A stretch of 14,535 bases of DNA. Source: DATJHM01 sp035493895. GTDB taxonomy: Bacteria > Chloroflexota > Ktedonobacteria > Ktedonobacterales > Ktedonobacteraceae. Positions 1 to 8,775 of this stretch are shown here, in pieces; position 1 is the first letter of the stretch, and each line of letters opens with the position of its first letter. A program made the position numbers and the translations under genes. Under the pieces are notes generated by a model. The model searched no databases, was not told the DNA's origin, and saw nothing but the letters and a program-made list of their open reading frames with translations. The stretch lies in contig DATJHM010000240.1 in the NCBI GenBank assembly GCA_035493895.1, positions 1-14,535 on the forward strand. The letters run 5' to 3'.

Positions 1-1
1 T

Positions 2-76
2 GACAAGCAAGAACTGGGCATCATTGTGGGCTTACATGGAGCACTGATGATGAGGTTTGGTCATGTACAGGAATAA
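2..76 (+). CDS. Possible C-terminal end of an upstream gene
   Basis: A 24-codon reading frame is open from the left edge of the window and ends at TAA (74-76). Its last residues read GALMMRFGHVQE. The start lies outside the window. No family is recognised, and an open frame this short can occur by chance. It is listed only because it is the one frame that could continue a real upstream gene, convergent with the transposase remnant that ends at 101. Confidence 0.2.
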   Translation, partial: DKQELGIIVGLHGALMMRFGHVQE

Positions 77-100
77 GCTGCAGAGGTAGTGAGGCAATAA

Positions 101-1016
101 TCAAGCCTGTCCGATGTCAGTGAATTTGGCTTCTTTCATGAGATCAGAGGGTATTGTCAACTTGGTAACAGAGCTGAACACTGTGCTAAAATAGCCGCAT
201 GAAAACAAACGCTCCTGCTCCCGATTACAAGGGCTTTGTCTACTCCTCGTCTCGCCCGCCCGCTGTGTCGCAACCTCGACGCGGTACTGCCTCCCTGCTT
301 TGTCCAGAGGCCGGTCAGGGCAATCATAGAGGAAACGCACGATCCCACTTTCCGGATGGGTTAGCTGTTGATCGGAGGGCAGCGTGAGTCTGGCCTGGAT
401 GTCGTCTTGATCGAGTATGCGATAGTCTTTGCCGTGCGTGATGTAACTGAAGTCGGCGAGATCGGTGAGAGCCGCTTTCGAGCCATATTGGCCGTCCAGA
501 CGCACCACGGCGCGAGAGGTCGGCACATGAGAGGTTTGCAGATAGCCCTCAATCATAGCCAACGCGCGGCGCAACTCGACGCGGTACTGGCCGTTGCCTG
601 CATGGCCAAAGCTTGCCAGCCATTGGTGGGTATGGGCCTGGAGCACCGTCGTCCGTGTTCGCACCACTTCTCCGCGCTTGCGTCCGGTGTAGCCTGGAGC
701 ACTCATTGGGCGTAAGCGTCGGGCTGGTGCTGGTCGATCCTCGGTCTGCGGCAAGGCTCGTTGACGAGCTGCCTCGCGCGTCCCATCAATGTCGAAGACG
801 AAGAAGTGGTTTCCCTGTCGGTCCCACAGTCCACCTGCCTGCTCTTCTTTCACGAGAGGACGGGCCAACAGATCTTGCAGAAACAGAGCTCGCAGGACTT
901 CGACGGTGGCCTGGTCAAGTGGAGTTCTTTTTGAGCAATGGGCAACGAGATACATACCCCGTTGCATGGACGCTTCCTCTTGAAGAAGCATGTGCGGCCT
1001 GCGATTATTTCGTGCT
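101..1016 (-). pseudogene. DDE transposase remnant (truncated at both ends)
   Basis: The readable frame runs from ATG 991 to TGA 101 (296 residues), and an in-frame stop lies at 1018-1016. The sequence resembles a transposase family I know from Ktedonobacteria, where full copies are longer at both ends. The probable first two acidic catalytic residues are visible: D67 in the segment FFVFDIDGT and D166 in VVRLDGQYG. Homology stops near residue 251 (about position 239), after VATQRAGETRSR. The last 45 residues look like read-through into unrelated DNA, and the third acidic residue with the conserved C-terminal part is missing. The N-terminal part is also cut at the stop near 1017. The product would not be an active transposase. 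No terminal inverted repeats could be assigned, so the IS family is left unnamed. Confidence 0.7.
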
Positions 1017-1229
1017 CAGCCAAGGTGATCGGTCACCAGCGATCTGCTGGCATGATGATGCTCTTGGGTAGCTTCTTGGATGCGTTCGTTCTTTCTTGCA
1101 TGATTTTGCATGAAAAGGCGTATACAGCGCACTTTCGCATCCAGGCGATGCAACAAATGCCCTATCCCACGGAAAAGGAGCTTGCACTTTGCATTATCTG
1201 ATTTTTGTCTGACAGGCGATACGGTGAGG

Positions 1230-1255
1230 GAATCATTATTATCGTATAATGATTC
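1230..1255 (+). promoter_or_regulatory. Promoter -10 box inside a dyad, upstream of the CcbP-like gene
   Basis: A perfect TATAAT lies at 1245-1250, 33 bases before the ATG at 1284. It sits inside a perfect 10-bp inverted repeat, GAATCATTAT (1230-1239) and ATAATGATTC (1246-1255), with a 6-base spacer. A dyad covering the -10 box is the usual place for a repressor operator. No good -35 box is found 16-18 bases upstream, so the promoter may need an activator. The half-sites use the same letters as Fur-type boxes but in the opposite arrangement, so no regulator is named. Confidence 0.5.
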
Positions 1256-1283
1256 AAGGGTTGCTTAGAAAAGGAGGAGCATA

Positions 1284-1652
1284 ATGTCACCGCAAGCGAA
1301 AGACGAGGAACGTGAAGAGCGTATTGCGAACGAGATCATTGTGGATGCGTATGGCTCAGAAGAGCGTATGACTGGATGGTATACCTATCTTTCTGATACC
1401 TTGTCCTTCCCATTTACCGCTCGCTGTGTGCGTCTCAGACCGACGTCGCCACTGGAGCAAGGTGCATCTGTCCGGGTGCTTGGGATGGCTTCCATCGATC
1501 TCTGCGAACAGGAGATATTGGTGCTGATTCTGTGGAAACGTCGTCAACTGGCTGTTCCGTTGTTCCAACTGGAAGGCGTGAAGGGAGATGAGGAAACCGA
1601 ACAAGCGATTGAGGATTGGCACTATTGGGTCAATTGCGGATATACATTTTAG
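1284..1652 (+). CDS. CcbP-like calcium-binding protein
   Basis: The 122-residue soluble acidic protein matches the CcbP-like calcium-binding family by its overall pattern: an acidic N-terminus (DEEREERIANEIIVDAYG), a central segment with SFPFTARCVRLRPTSPLEQG, a middle VRVLGMA segment, and the C-terminal signature EQAIEDWHYWVNCGYTF. Length is normal for the family, so the gene looks complete. In cyanobacteria CcbP is a cytosolic Ca2+-sequestering protein involved in heterocyst differentiation. In other phyla the role is unknown. The start is fixed by a strong ribosome binding site, AAGGAGG at 1271-1277, six bases before ATG. The stop TAG (1650-1652) is followed at once by the ATG of the alkD-like fragment, so the two were probably translated from one message. 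A -10 box within a dyad lies just upstream. Confidence 0.85.
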   Translation: MSPQAKDEEREERIANEIIVDAYGSEERMTGWYTYLSDTLSFPFTARCVRLRPTSPLEQGASVRVLGMASIDLCEQEILVLILWKRRQLAVPLFQLEGVKGDEETEQAIEDWHYWVNCGYTF

Positions 1653-1874
1653 ATGACAGCAGAAGAAATGATTGTCAGACTCACTCATGCTGCAAATCCT
1701 CAGGCGGTCGCAGGCATGGCCAGATTTGGCAGTAAGCCTGCTCATGCGCTTGGTATCTCGATTCCGGTCCTGCGAAAGCTGGCGAAAGAAGTCGGGAATG
1801 GTCCTGGGGTGCAAGCGTTGGCTGTCTTTGTCGACGCTCCATTTTCTGTGTATGGGGAATCTGAGGAATGGTGA
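1653..1874 (+). pseudogene. Truncated DNA alkylation repair (AlkD-like) gene
   Basis: The 73-codon frame begins directly after the stop of the CcbP-like gene. Residues 1-50 match the N-terminus of DNA alkylation repair proteins of the AlkD/HEAT-repeat glycosylase type. Telling features are MTAEEMIVRL, AVAGMARFGSKP and ALGISIPVLRKLAKEVG. Complete members are about 220-240 residues, removing alkylated bases from DNA. Here the match ends near residue 50 (about position 1802) and the frame stops at 1872-1874. The rest of the domain is not found in any frame between 1800 and 2000, nor to the right of the TIR module. The remnant should not be functional. Its loss point lies only about 200 bases from the 3' end of the giant TIR gene, so the deletion or insertion that broke it may be the event that placed the TIR module here. 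Confidence 0.72.
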
Positions 1875-2000
1875 GATATACAGAGGATCTCAGACGAAAG
1901 GAGTCAGTGGGACCATGTCTCTTGATGAAAAAAGCAATCTTTCCGCAATCGTAGGAACACACCTTTCACCGTACGAAATAGCACTCTACGGTCCGAGAAT

Positions 2001-5000
2001 TCACTCAAGAGCCTTGAAAGTCCGATACGTGTTCTGAAGATGCTGCAAGGCTGCTTCTGAAACTGAGCATTTAACCGTTGTCTGTTTCCCATTTCTGAAA
2101 ACGAACGTTACCTTCTTCTTCTGCACGCTCATTTCCTCTAGCGCCTCATAGTAAAACGCCAACCCCGGCTCCTTTTCTAAGAATTCTCTGTAGACGAAAC
2201 CCTCTGGCATTACGACCAGTTTGCCTCTTGTGAAGTACAGACCACTTCCTACGGTAATGAGAGCGCAGAGTATGAGTCCTCCCAGAACCAACCACTGGGT
2301 CCAGGTCTGCCAGGGCAAGTGCAAGATTGCTGCGACAAAAATGACCATTCCTATACAGAACGCCGCCAGAAGAGCGGAATAATGTGCTCCGTTCAGAGTG
2401 GTTATGAGAACAGTTTGATCTCTATACACCTGCCATGAAGGAGGTGCATCCTTTTGCTTGATCCTTGCTAAAACCTCGCACCCGTTCAGATAAGGCGTGG
2501 GCAATTGTTGCGTCTTGAAGGCGTGGTAGGCGTTTTGCAGATTGTGCAACGCCGTTTCTGTAACAGAGAGGGAAACCGTCTTCTGTTTCCCGTTTTTAAA
2601 GACCAGCGTCACCCGTTCGCCCCGTATACTTATTTCTTCCAGGTTTTTAAAGTGAACGGAAAGGTCGGTATCACAGACAAAGCCTTCTGGCATAATTACC
2701 AGCTGTATTGCTCTCAGACCAGCGCTAAAGGCAGAAGCAAGTAGCCACCAGAGCGCGAGTGCTACCAGCCACAGCCAGAAAGTCCAATGGAGATGGAAGA
2801 GCGTTACTACCGCCAGGGCAATTCCCAACATGATACCTGTGCCGAGAGTGGCTAGCATTCCTCCCGTAGCAAGAGCAAGGAAAGCATTTTTGTTTCTATG
2901 AATTTGCCATGAGGCGGGAATATCCCCCCGCCTGGCCTTTGCTAACACGGCCTTTCTATCGATAAAAAATGTCGGGGCAACCGATACAGCTGGTTCTTGC
3001 TCCTTAAACTGGAGATACCTTTTCCTGAGGTCCTGCAACGCTTCACTTGAAACGGAGAGAGCAGCCGTTCTTTCCTCACCGCTGTTGAACTTTAACGTGA
3101 CGCTGCTTCCTACAACGGCCAGATCGCTCAAGGCTCCATAATAACTGGAGAGCGTCGTGCTCTCTCGATAGACGAAGCCTTCCGGCATAATCACCAGCTT
3201 TGCTCTTCTCGTATTAATAACTACCAGAAGTGCCATCCCTCCCCAAAGAATAATGGCTATCAGTGCTACTCCTGATACCCAGGATACCCAGGGGAGATGA
3301 AAGAGCGTGCTGATCCCCGCTACGACTCCCATCAATACCCCGGAAGGAAGCAAGAAAATAACGCCATGAACAAATATCGTATATATAGGGTTGCTTTCAT
3401 TGGTATATATTTGCCACGAGGCGGGAATATCCTTCCGCTTCACTCGCGTCAAAACGTCCTTTTCATCCAGAACCACTTCGCTGCGAACGAAAGTGGAGGC
3501 CGTCTCATCTGCACTGTTCTGCGTTTTCTCTGTTGTCGTTGCAGGCTCAGTTTTTTCAGATGCTTCAAGCAAGGTTGCTGCTTTTTCGGACTCTTTTGCC
3601 TCATCTTCTATGGCCTGCGCACGAGCATAATCGGCTCTGGCCAGTGCCGACTCACCCAGGGCAGTGTAGGTATTGCCGCGTCCCTGATAGGCAATCGCAA
3701 GTCCGGGATCAAGTTCGATGGCCCGAGTATACTCTTCAATGGTACGAGCATACTCTCCCTGATTGAAATAGACATCGCCCCGCTTGACATAGGTCAGAGC
3801 ATGCTGTGGATCGAGTTGAATGGCCCGGTCGAGATCAACGAGCGCACGAGCATAGTTACCCTGATTGGCATAGACAACGCCGCGATTGCTGTAACATATC
3901 GCCTCATCCGGGCTCAGCGCGATCGCCTGCGTGTAATCAGCAATTGCCGCGGCATTCTCCCCTTGCTTGCGATGAACCGTGCCGCGACTATTGTATGCAG
4001 CAGCATTCCTGGCATCGAGCAAGATAGCACGATCATAATCGTCCATCGCACGAGCGTAGTCGCCCCGGTCCTCATATATTCGGCCACGACTGCTGTATGT
4101 ATAGGAATACTCAGCATCAAGGGCAACAGCCCGGTCATAGTCCTCCATTGCGTGAACGGCGTCTTTTTGCTCGAAATAAGCCATGCCACGACTGTTGTAG
4201 AAGACAACATCCGGTTCAAGCGCAATGGCCTGCGTATAATCCTCTATGGCCCGCTCATAATCGCGCTTTCCATAGTACGCATTGCCACGTTTATTATAGG
4301 CAACAGCGAGCTTTGGATCGAGCTGGATCACGCGAGCAAAGTCGTCTATGGAATGAGCGTAATCATGCTGCTCAAAATAAAAATGGCCACGACCAAAATA
4401 TGCATCAAGATAGGTGGGATCGAGCTCTATGGCCTTATTCAGATCAGCAAAAGCGAGATCACGTTTATGCTGCTCCCAATAAACCCCTGCTCGCTGGCTG
4501 TATGCTGCCGCAAAAGTGGGATTCAGTTCAGTAGCTCTGCTATAATCAACGATTGCTTGAGCATACTCCTTTTGAGCAGCGAAGGTATTCCCGCGATGGA
4601 GGTAGGCCTGCACATAAGCTGGATCACGTTCGATCGCCTGAGTATACTCAGCGAGGGCGCGAGCATCGTTTTTCAGGGCAGCGTGGACCTCGCCACAAGA
4701 GAAGTAGGTCAGCGCATTGTCGGGCTCGAGCGCTTTATAGCGCTCAAAATCGTTGAGAGCGTTATCATAGTCCTCCTGAGCAAAATAGGTATACCCACGA
4801 CTGGCATAGATAAGAGGATCATCAGGGGCAAGCTGGATAGCCTGCTGAAAATCTTCGAACGCACGTGCGTAGCTCTTCTGTTGACGATAGAGTTGACCGC
4901 GACGAATGTAGGCCAGAGCATCACCTGGCTTCAGTCGGATGACCCTGCTGAAGTCGGCTATTGCGTGAGTATTGTCATTTTGGCGAGCATACAGATCCGC

Positions 5001-8000
5001 ACGAGTATGGTAAGCATCCACATCTTCAGGGTTGAGTGCAATGGCTTTGTTCAAGTCGTCAAGCGCCAGCGCATCGTTCTGTTGCGCGACATAGGTTCGC
5101 CCACGTAAAGAATAGGCCAGAGCATCTTTAGGATCAAGCGCGATGGCTCTGTCAAAGTCCGCGAGCGCCAGCGTATAGTTGCCCTGTCTGAAGTAGGCAA
5201 TACCGCGCGAGCCATAGTGCGCGCCATTACGAGGATCGTACGCGATGGCTCGCGTAAACTGCTCTATGGCATGAGCTCTATCGCCTTGTCGCAGATACAC
5301 GTGGCCGAGCCCACTCCAGGCAGAGGCATTCTGACTATCAAGCGAGAGAGCCTGCTCAAAGTCGGCCATAGCACGGGTATAATCGTGTTGCTGGAGATAC
5401 TCATTGCCTCGAAAAACATAATAGAAAACAGATGCAGCAGGGGTATAGACATTGAGTATCAATGTATAGCAGGCAATCGCCTCAGCATATCTCCCCTGCT
5501 GTCTATAGCCAGTCGCCTGAGAGGCATAGAAATCCTCCCAGTCTTTGATGGGATCGGTCTGCACCGTTCTGAGCAGTGATGCTACAGCAAAATCGACCCA
5601 GAGATCTTCCAGAATCAGAATAATACTCCCCTCAGTGCCAATCCCGCTGAGCAATCTGTATGCGATAAAGTGGCAATAGAAGCCCAGGCTGAAACCTGTG
5701 GCTGCAAGCAAGTATGGGAGCGGTTGTTGCCACGCATGGAGAGGCAACTGCGAGCCGAGCGACGTCGCCAGAACCCACCCCAGGTAACCCCATGTACCGG
5801 CAAACGCCAATGAAGCCAGTGCTTTCTGATAAAGATTGGTGCGCCCAGCGCCGATGAGCAGATGATGACATGTAGCCCAGAGCCAGACGCCCAACAGAAC
5901 GCCCACAAAGACCCATCCTGAGTGGAAGAGTAACCCGAAGAGAACTGGTAACCCACATAGACTGAAGGTAAAGGTGAATGTTGGCAGCAGGGTATATTCT
6001 GGGAAAGCCTCCATGCTATTTGCCAGCCCTGGAAGGGCGAGCAAGCCCTGAAATGCCATCGCCCAGCATACGAACGCGCTCAGGCCCTGGAAAACAAATT
6101 GCAATGGGACAGGCCAGGAAGTCAGCTGCCATAGCGTGAGCAAAATGTTGCCTGCTTGCCAGCCAGCAACTCCTATGGGAATACTGACAGGCAGTAAGGC
6201 AATCAAGCTGATTCCAAAGCCTTTCTGGTTGGCGTCTGCACGGATTTTATCTGAAAGAGTAACCAGAAAGCTGAGTACCATGATTCCTAATGTTCCCCAA
6301 CCCCACCATGTTGAGTGAAAGAGCCATGCATAAGCAATTGGAACTCCGACGAGCGCGCAGTATGCTCCTCCCCATATAGTCAATAAATTCCCTACTAAAT
6401 TATATCGACCAGGTTCCAGTTCATGGAGAAGACTCCAGTCCAGGTTGCCAATCCAGCCCCAGGGCGAACGCTTTTTTTCCTGAGCCGTCATGACCGTCCA
6501 GATCTGTCTTTCTCGCGCTGCCCAGACATCCGCTTTGTCCCAGCGTTTCAAGCGTCGCAAAAGCATGGCGTACTGCTGTAATAGCTGCCCAATATATGGA
6601 TCATTCTCAGAGAGTTTGCAATCATAGATGTCGAGCGCCTCTTGATACATTGCAACTGCTCGCTGATACTCCTTTTTCTGTCGTTGCAGATAGATGAGAT
6701 TAGCAAGTATCCCCAGTGTACGCGCCCTATCCAGATTGCTTGCGTCAGCAAGCGGCTTTTTGATGCGTAAGATCTCTCCATAGCATTGTTGCGCCGAGGC
6801 ATATTCACGTTGCTGGTAGAGATAGGCTCCGGCCCGATTGAGCAATTCTACCGATTCGGCTGACTCGACCTCCCAGGTTTTGATATGCATTGCGCACGTC
6901 AGGGCGTGCAGAACATAGAGCCGGGCCAGCCAGCCGCGCGGTAGTCTTTGATTATCCTGCACTTTTCGATGGTCGAGAGGAATGGGCGTTGCGTTCAATA
7001 AGGAGATAGTTTTTTCTAGCCAGTACTGCTGATCGGCCAGAATATGGTCTAGCAGGACGGTTTGTAGCACCCTATGCACGATATAGGTCTTGTTCTCCGG
7101 GTTTCGACGCATCAGCGAGTAGCGTAGCAGTGGCTCCAGCACGACGTCAGTCATCTCCACTTGCTCCAGCTGGTTTGCTGTGGTAGACAGTGCCTTGACA
7201 GCTTTATCCAGAAAGGCTTGTGGAATGCCCTCAGGATGTAAAAAGGCACAAAGCTGCAAGACCTGAGCGGTTGTTGCATCTATACTACGAATCTTATCAA
7301 AGGAGAGTTGAAATGTGGCAACGACCGAAGGATGTTCCTCGCTCAGAAGCTTCTCGCTCTGCTTTGATAAAAGGCCGCGCTGCGTTCTTTGCGCCTGATC
7401 ATTATAGAGTTCCAGGTACTCCTGTGCGCTCTTCTGCGTTTCCTGCATATACGCTCCGGCCTGATCTAGAGCCAGTGGCAGTCCATCCATTGCCTCGGAG
7501 AGCTTTCTCGCAAATTCGCGATTATCCTTTCTTGATCGCTCTGTTTGCTTGTTCATGCTCAAGAAAGCACGGCTCAGCAGGATTTGTGTGCCTTCCTCGG
7601 CAGTGACTTTCTCTACTGGAATGAGCGCGACATCCTTCAATACGGTCTGGCGTGTCGTGAGCAAAATGTGACCCTTGCTGTGTCCTGGATGTGGAAGAAG
7701 ATCTTGTAGCTGTGTACTATCCTCGACATTGTCGATGATCAAGAGCCATTGCGTATGTTTCTCCAACCAACGCTTCACCAATTGTAAAGGTTGTGCTTGC
7801 GCCCCGGTCTTCTCGCGACGGCTCCAGGTTCTTCTGAACGGCGTTCTCTCAGGTAGCAGCGCTGGATCCGTTCCCTCTGCTGGATCCGGCTCCTCTGGTA
7901 GCAGATGCAAGATCTGAGCAATGGTATAGGCATCTCTTTGTAGTGTTTCGTGCGTATCTGCGCTCAGCCAGAAAATCGCACTGTACTTCTGTTTGCTACG

Positions 8001-8651
8001 ATTCTGATAGGCATACTTGAGGGCGATCTGCGTTTTGCCAATGCCGCCAATGCCGCTGAGACCTTGTATCTTTGACTCACTTGTGCGGAACTCACGTGCA
8101 AGAGAGGCGAGGATATCCTTTCGACCCACAAAAAAGTCGTTGCGTGCTTCTGGCACACTCCATACTGGTACCACTCTCTCGGAGGTACCAGGAAAAAATG
8201 GCCTCTTACCTGGAAATGAAGGAGATTGGGCAGGTTTTCTTCGTTCATATGGCACGTATTTGAGCAAAAGCTGTTTAGCCTCTGCTTCATCCAGATCGAC
8301 CAGGTCAATATAGGCAATTGGCCCAAGTAACCCTTCCACATCGCTGACCTGCACCTGTACAGGAAGTAAGAGTCCTTGTTCGCCCCCGGGATCGCGGTAG
8401 AAAGCCGTTGCCCACTCAGCCGAAGCGAGGGAAGAAGCAAGATAAGCTGGAGAAATCAGGGCAATGGTGCGAGTCGCTTGTATAGTGGCCCGGTGGATGT
8501 CCAGCACAACATTGCCACCAGCCTGAAAATCCCAATCTGGGAAAATGGTGGTGTATCCAACGGCTTCGAGTTGCCAGGTAATCCACTCGGCCCACAGCCT
8601 GTCCTCGGGCACATAGCTAATGAAAAAGTCTCTTTTTTCTGGCAATGCCAT
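2001..8651 (-). CDS. Giant membrane-bound TIR-NB-ARC-TPR (STAND/NLR-like) protein
   Basis: The protein has 2216 residues from ATG 8651. Domains in order: TIR (about 6-137), starting RDFFISY, with E79 in SAEWATAF as the likely catalytic glutamate. NB-ARC ATPase (about 170-535), with Walker A GIGGIGKT at 200-207, Walker B WLLIIDNVED at 302-311, LLTTR at 330-334, GLPLA at 390-394 and an MHD-like VHR at 525-527. Three degenerate TPRs (600-715). About eight hydrophobic helices (752-1003). Eighteen clear and one weak TPR (1036-1682). An acidic/Thr-rich linker (1683-1730). Three copies (1733-1885, 1902-2046, 2060-2216) of a unit with two membrane helices followed by a PH-like beta-rich segment beginning LVIMPEGFV. 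TIR domains of this kind cleave NAD+ or make signalling nucleotides, and NB-ARC proteins oligomerise on ligand sensing, so an immune sensor-effector is inferred. An in-frame ATG at 8678 is an alternative start. 8651 is preferred because it matches the start of the divergent TIR gene, although its Shine-Dalgarno (AGGG) is close and weak. No frameshift is seen, so the gene looks intact. Confidence 0.9.
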   Translation of the reverse strand: MALPEKRDFFISYVPEDRLWAEWITWQLEAVGYTTIFPDWDFQAGGNVVLDIHRATIQATRTIALISPAYLASSLASAEWATAFYRDPGGEQGLLLPVQVQVSDVEGLLGPIAYIDLVDLDEAEAKQLLLKYVPYERRKPAQSPSFPGKRPFFPGTSERVVPVWSVPEARNDFFVGRKDILASLAREFRTSESKIQGLSGIGGIGKTQIALKYAYQNRSKQKYSAIFWLSADTHETLQRDAYTIAQILHLLPEEPDPAEGTDPALLPERTPFRRTWSRREKTGAQAQPLQLVKRWLEKHTQWLLIIDNVEDSTQLQDLLPHPGHSKGHILLTTRQTVLKDVALIPVEKVTAEEGTQILLSRAFLSMNKQTERSRKDNREFARKLSEAMDGLPLALDQAGAYMQETQKSAQEYLELYNDQAQRTQRGLLSKQSEKLLSEEHPSVVATFQLSFDKIRSIDATTAQVLQLCAFLHPEGIPQAFLDKAVKALSTTANQLEQVEMTDVVLEPLLRYSLMRRNPENKTYIVHRVLQTVLLDHILADQQYWLEKTISLLNATPIPLDHRKVQDNQRLPRGWLARLYVLHALTCAMHIKTWEVESAESVELLNRAGAYLYQQREYASAQQCYGEILRIKKPLADASNLDRARTLGILANLIYLQRQKKEYQRAVAMYQEALDIYDCKLSENDPYIGQLLQQYAMLLRRLKRWDKADVWAARERQIWTVMTAQEKKRSPWGWIGNLDWSLLHELEPGRYNLVGNLLTIWGGAYCALVGVPIAYAWLFHSTWWGWGTLGIMVLSFLVTLSDKIRADANQKGFGISLIALLPVSIPIGVAGWQAGNILLTLWQLTSWPVPLQFVFQGLSAFVCWAMAFQGLLALPGLANSMEAFPEYTLLPTFTFTFSLCGLPVLFGLLFHSGWVFVGVLLGVWLWATCHHLLIGAGRTNLYQKALASLAFAGTWGYLGWVLATSLGSQLPLHAWQQPLPYLLAATGFSLGFYCHFIAYRLLSGIGTEGSIILILEDLWVDFAVASLLRTVQTDPIKDWEDFYASQATGYRQQGRYAEAIACYTLILNVYTPAASVFYYVFRGNEYLQQHDYTRAMADFEQALSLDSQNASAWSGLGHVYLRQGDRAHAIEQFTRAIAYDPRNGAHYGSRGIAYFRQGNYTLALADFDRAIALDPKDALAYSLRGRTYVAQQNDALALDDLNKAIALNPEDVDAYHTRADLYARQNDNTHAIADFSRVIRLKPGDALAYIRRGQLYRQQKSYARAFEDFQQAIQLAPDDPLIYASRGYTYFAQEDYDNALNDFERYKALEPDNALTYFSCGEVHAALKNDARALAEYTQAIERDPAYVQAYLHRGNTFAAQKEYAQAIVDYSRATELNPTFAAAYSQRAGVYWEQHKRDLAFADLNKAIELDPTYLDAYFGRGHFYFEQHDYAHSIDDFARVIQLDPKLAVAYNKRGNAYYGKRDYERAIEDYTQAIALEPDVVFYNSRGMAYFEQKDAVHAMEDYDRAVALDAEYSYTYSSRGRIYEDRGDYARAMDDYDRAILLDARNAAAYNSRGTVHRKQGENAAAIADYTQAIALSPDEAICYSNRGVVYANQGNYARALVDLDRAIQLDPQHALTYVKRGDVYFNQGEYARTIEEYTRAIELDPGLAIAYQGRGNTYTALGESALARADYARAQAIEDEAKESEKAATLLEASEKTEPATTTEKTQNSADETASTFVRSEVVLDEKDVLTRVKRKDIPASWQIYTNESNPIYTIFVHGVIFLLPSGVLMGVVAGISTLFHLPWVSWVSGVALIAIILWGGMALLVVINTRRAKLVIMPEGFVYRESTTLSSYYGALSDLAVVGSSVTLKFNSGEERTAALSVSSEALQDLRKRYLQFKEQEPAVSVAPTFFIDRKAVLAKARRGDIPASWQIHRNKNAFLALATGGMLATLGTGIMLGIALAVVTLFHLHWTFWLWLVALALWWLLASAFSAGLRAIQLVIMPEGFVCDTDLSVHFKNLEEISIRGERVTLVFKNGKQKTVSLSVTETALHNLQNAYHAFKTQQLPTPYLNGCEVLARIKQKDAPPSWQVYRDQTVLITTLNGAHYSALLAAFCIGMVIFVAAILHLPWQTWTQWLVLGGLILCALITVGSGLYFTRGKLVVMPEGFVYREFLEKEPGLAFYYEALEEMSVQKKKVTFVFRNGKQTTVKCSVSEAALQHLQNTYRTFKALE
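2004..3455 (-). repeat. Three tandem 2TM + PH-like modules at the C-terminus of the giant
   Basis: Three homologous units of about 145-155 residues lie head to tail (3455-2997, 2948-2514 and 2474-2004 on the minus strand). Each opens with a short amphipathic stretch ending SWQ (VLTRVKRKDIPASWQIY, VLAKARRGDIPASWQIHR, VLARIKQKDAPPSWQVYR). Each continues with two hydrophobic helices and a LVIMPEGFV or LVVMPEGFV motif. A beta-rich part with VTLKFNSG, VTLVFKNG or VTFVFRNG follows, then a closing helix (ALQDLRKRYLQFK type). The layout resembles bacterial PH-like membrane proteins. The units have diverged clearly, so the triplication is not recent. Confidence 0.8.
3606..5546 (-). repeat. TPR array, 34-residue (102-bp) periodic repeat
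   Basis: Within the giant gene, residues 1036-1682 are a run of tetratricopeptide repeats with a strict 34-residue period. The consensus is about AxAYxxRGxxYxxQxDYxxA followed by xxDFxxAIxLDPxD. The first unit (1036-1072) is degenerate and one unit near 1482 is a residue short; the rest are regular. Such an array forms a long right-handed superhelix that binds peptides or proteins. In STAND proteins the repeat region is typically the ligand sensor. Confidence 0.9.
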
Positions 8652-8775
8652 TTCCCTAATACAGCATATCCTATGCATTTAAGATACATTTATATTGGAA
8701 TTTTCTTGCGCCTGCGATCTTTCTAAATATCACCACCTGATTTTCTACTTATTAAAATACTAATCGATATATACT

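Noticed and set aside
613..1071. Plus-strand open frame of 152 codons opposite the transposase remnant
   Set aside because: The minus strand carries a recognisable transposase with conserved acidic motifs; the plus frame has no similarity.
1968..1992. Possible terminator hairpin ACCGTA / TACGGT downstream of the giant gene
   Set aside because: The stem is only 6 bp with a 13-base loop, and no T-run follows on either strand.
3297..5108. A 603-codon open frame on the plus strand opposite the TPR array
   Set aside because: It is antisense to a clear TPR-coding region. The regular codon pattern of the repeats keeps the opposite frame open, and the product is an irregular Ile/Leu/Arg-rich string with no domain.
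3606..5546. Periodic ~102-bp DNA repeat, considered as a CRISPR or satellite array
   Set aside because: The period is exactly 34 codons, the units differ from one another, and the encoded protein is a canonical TPR array.
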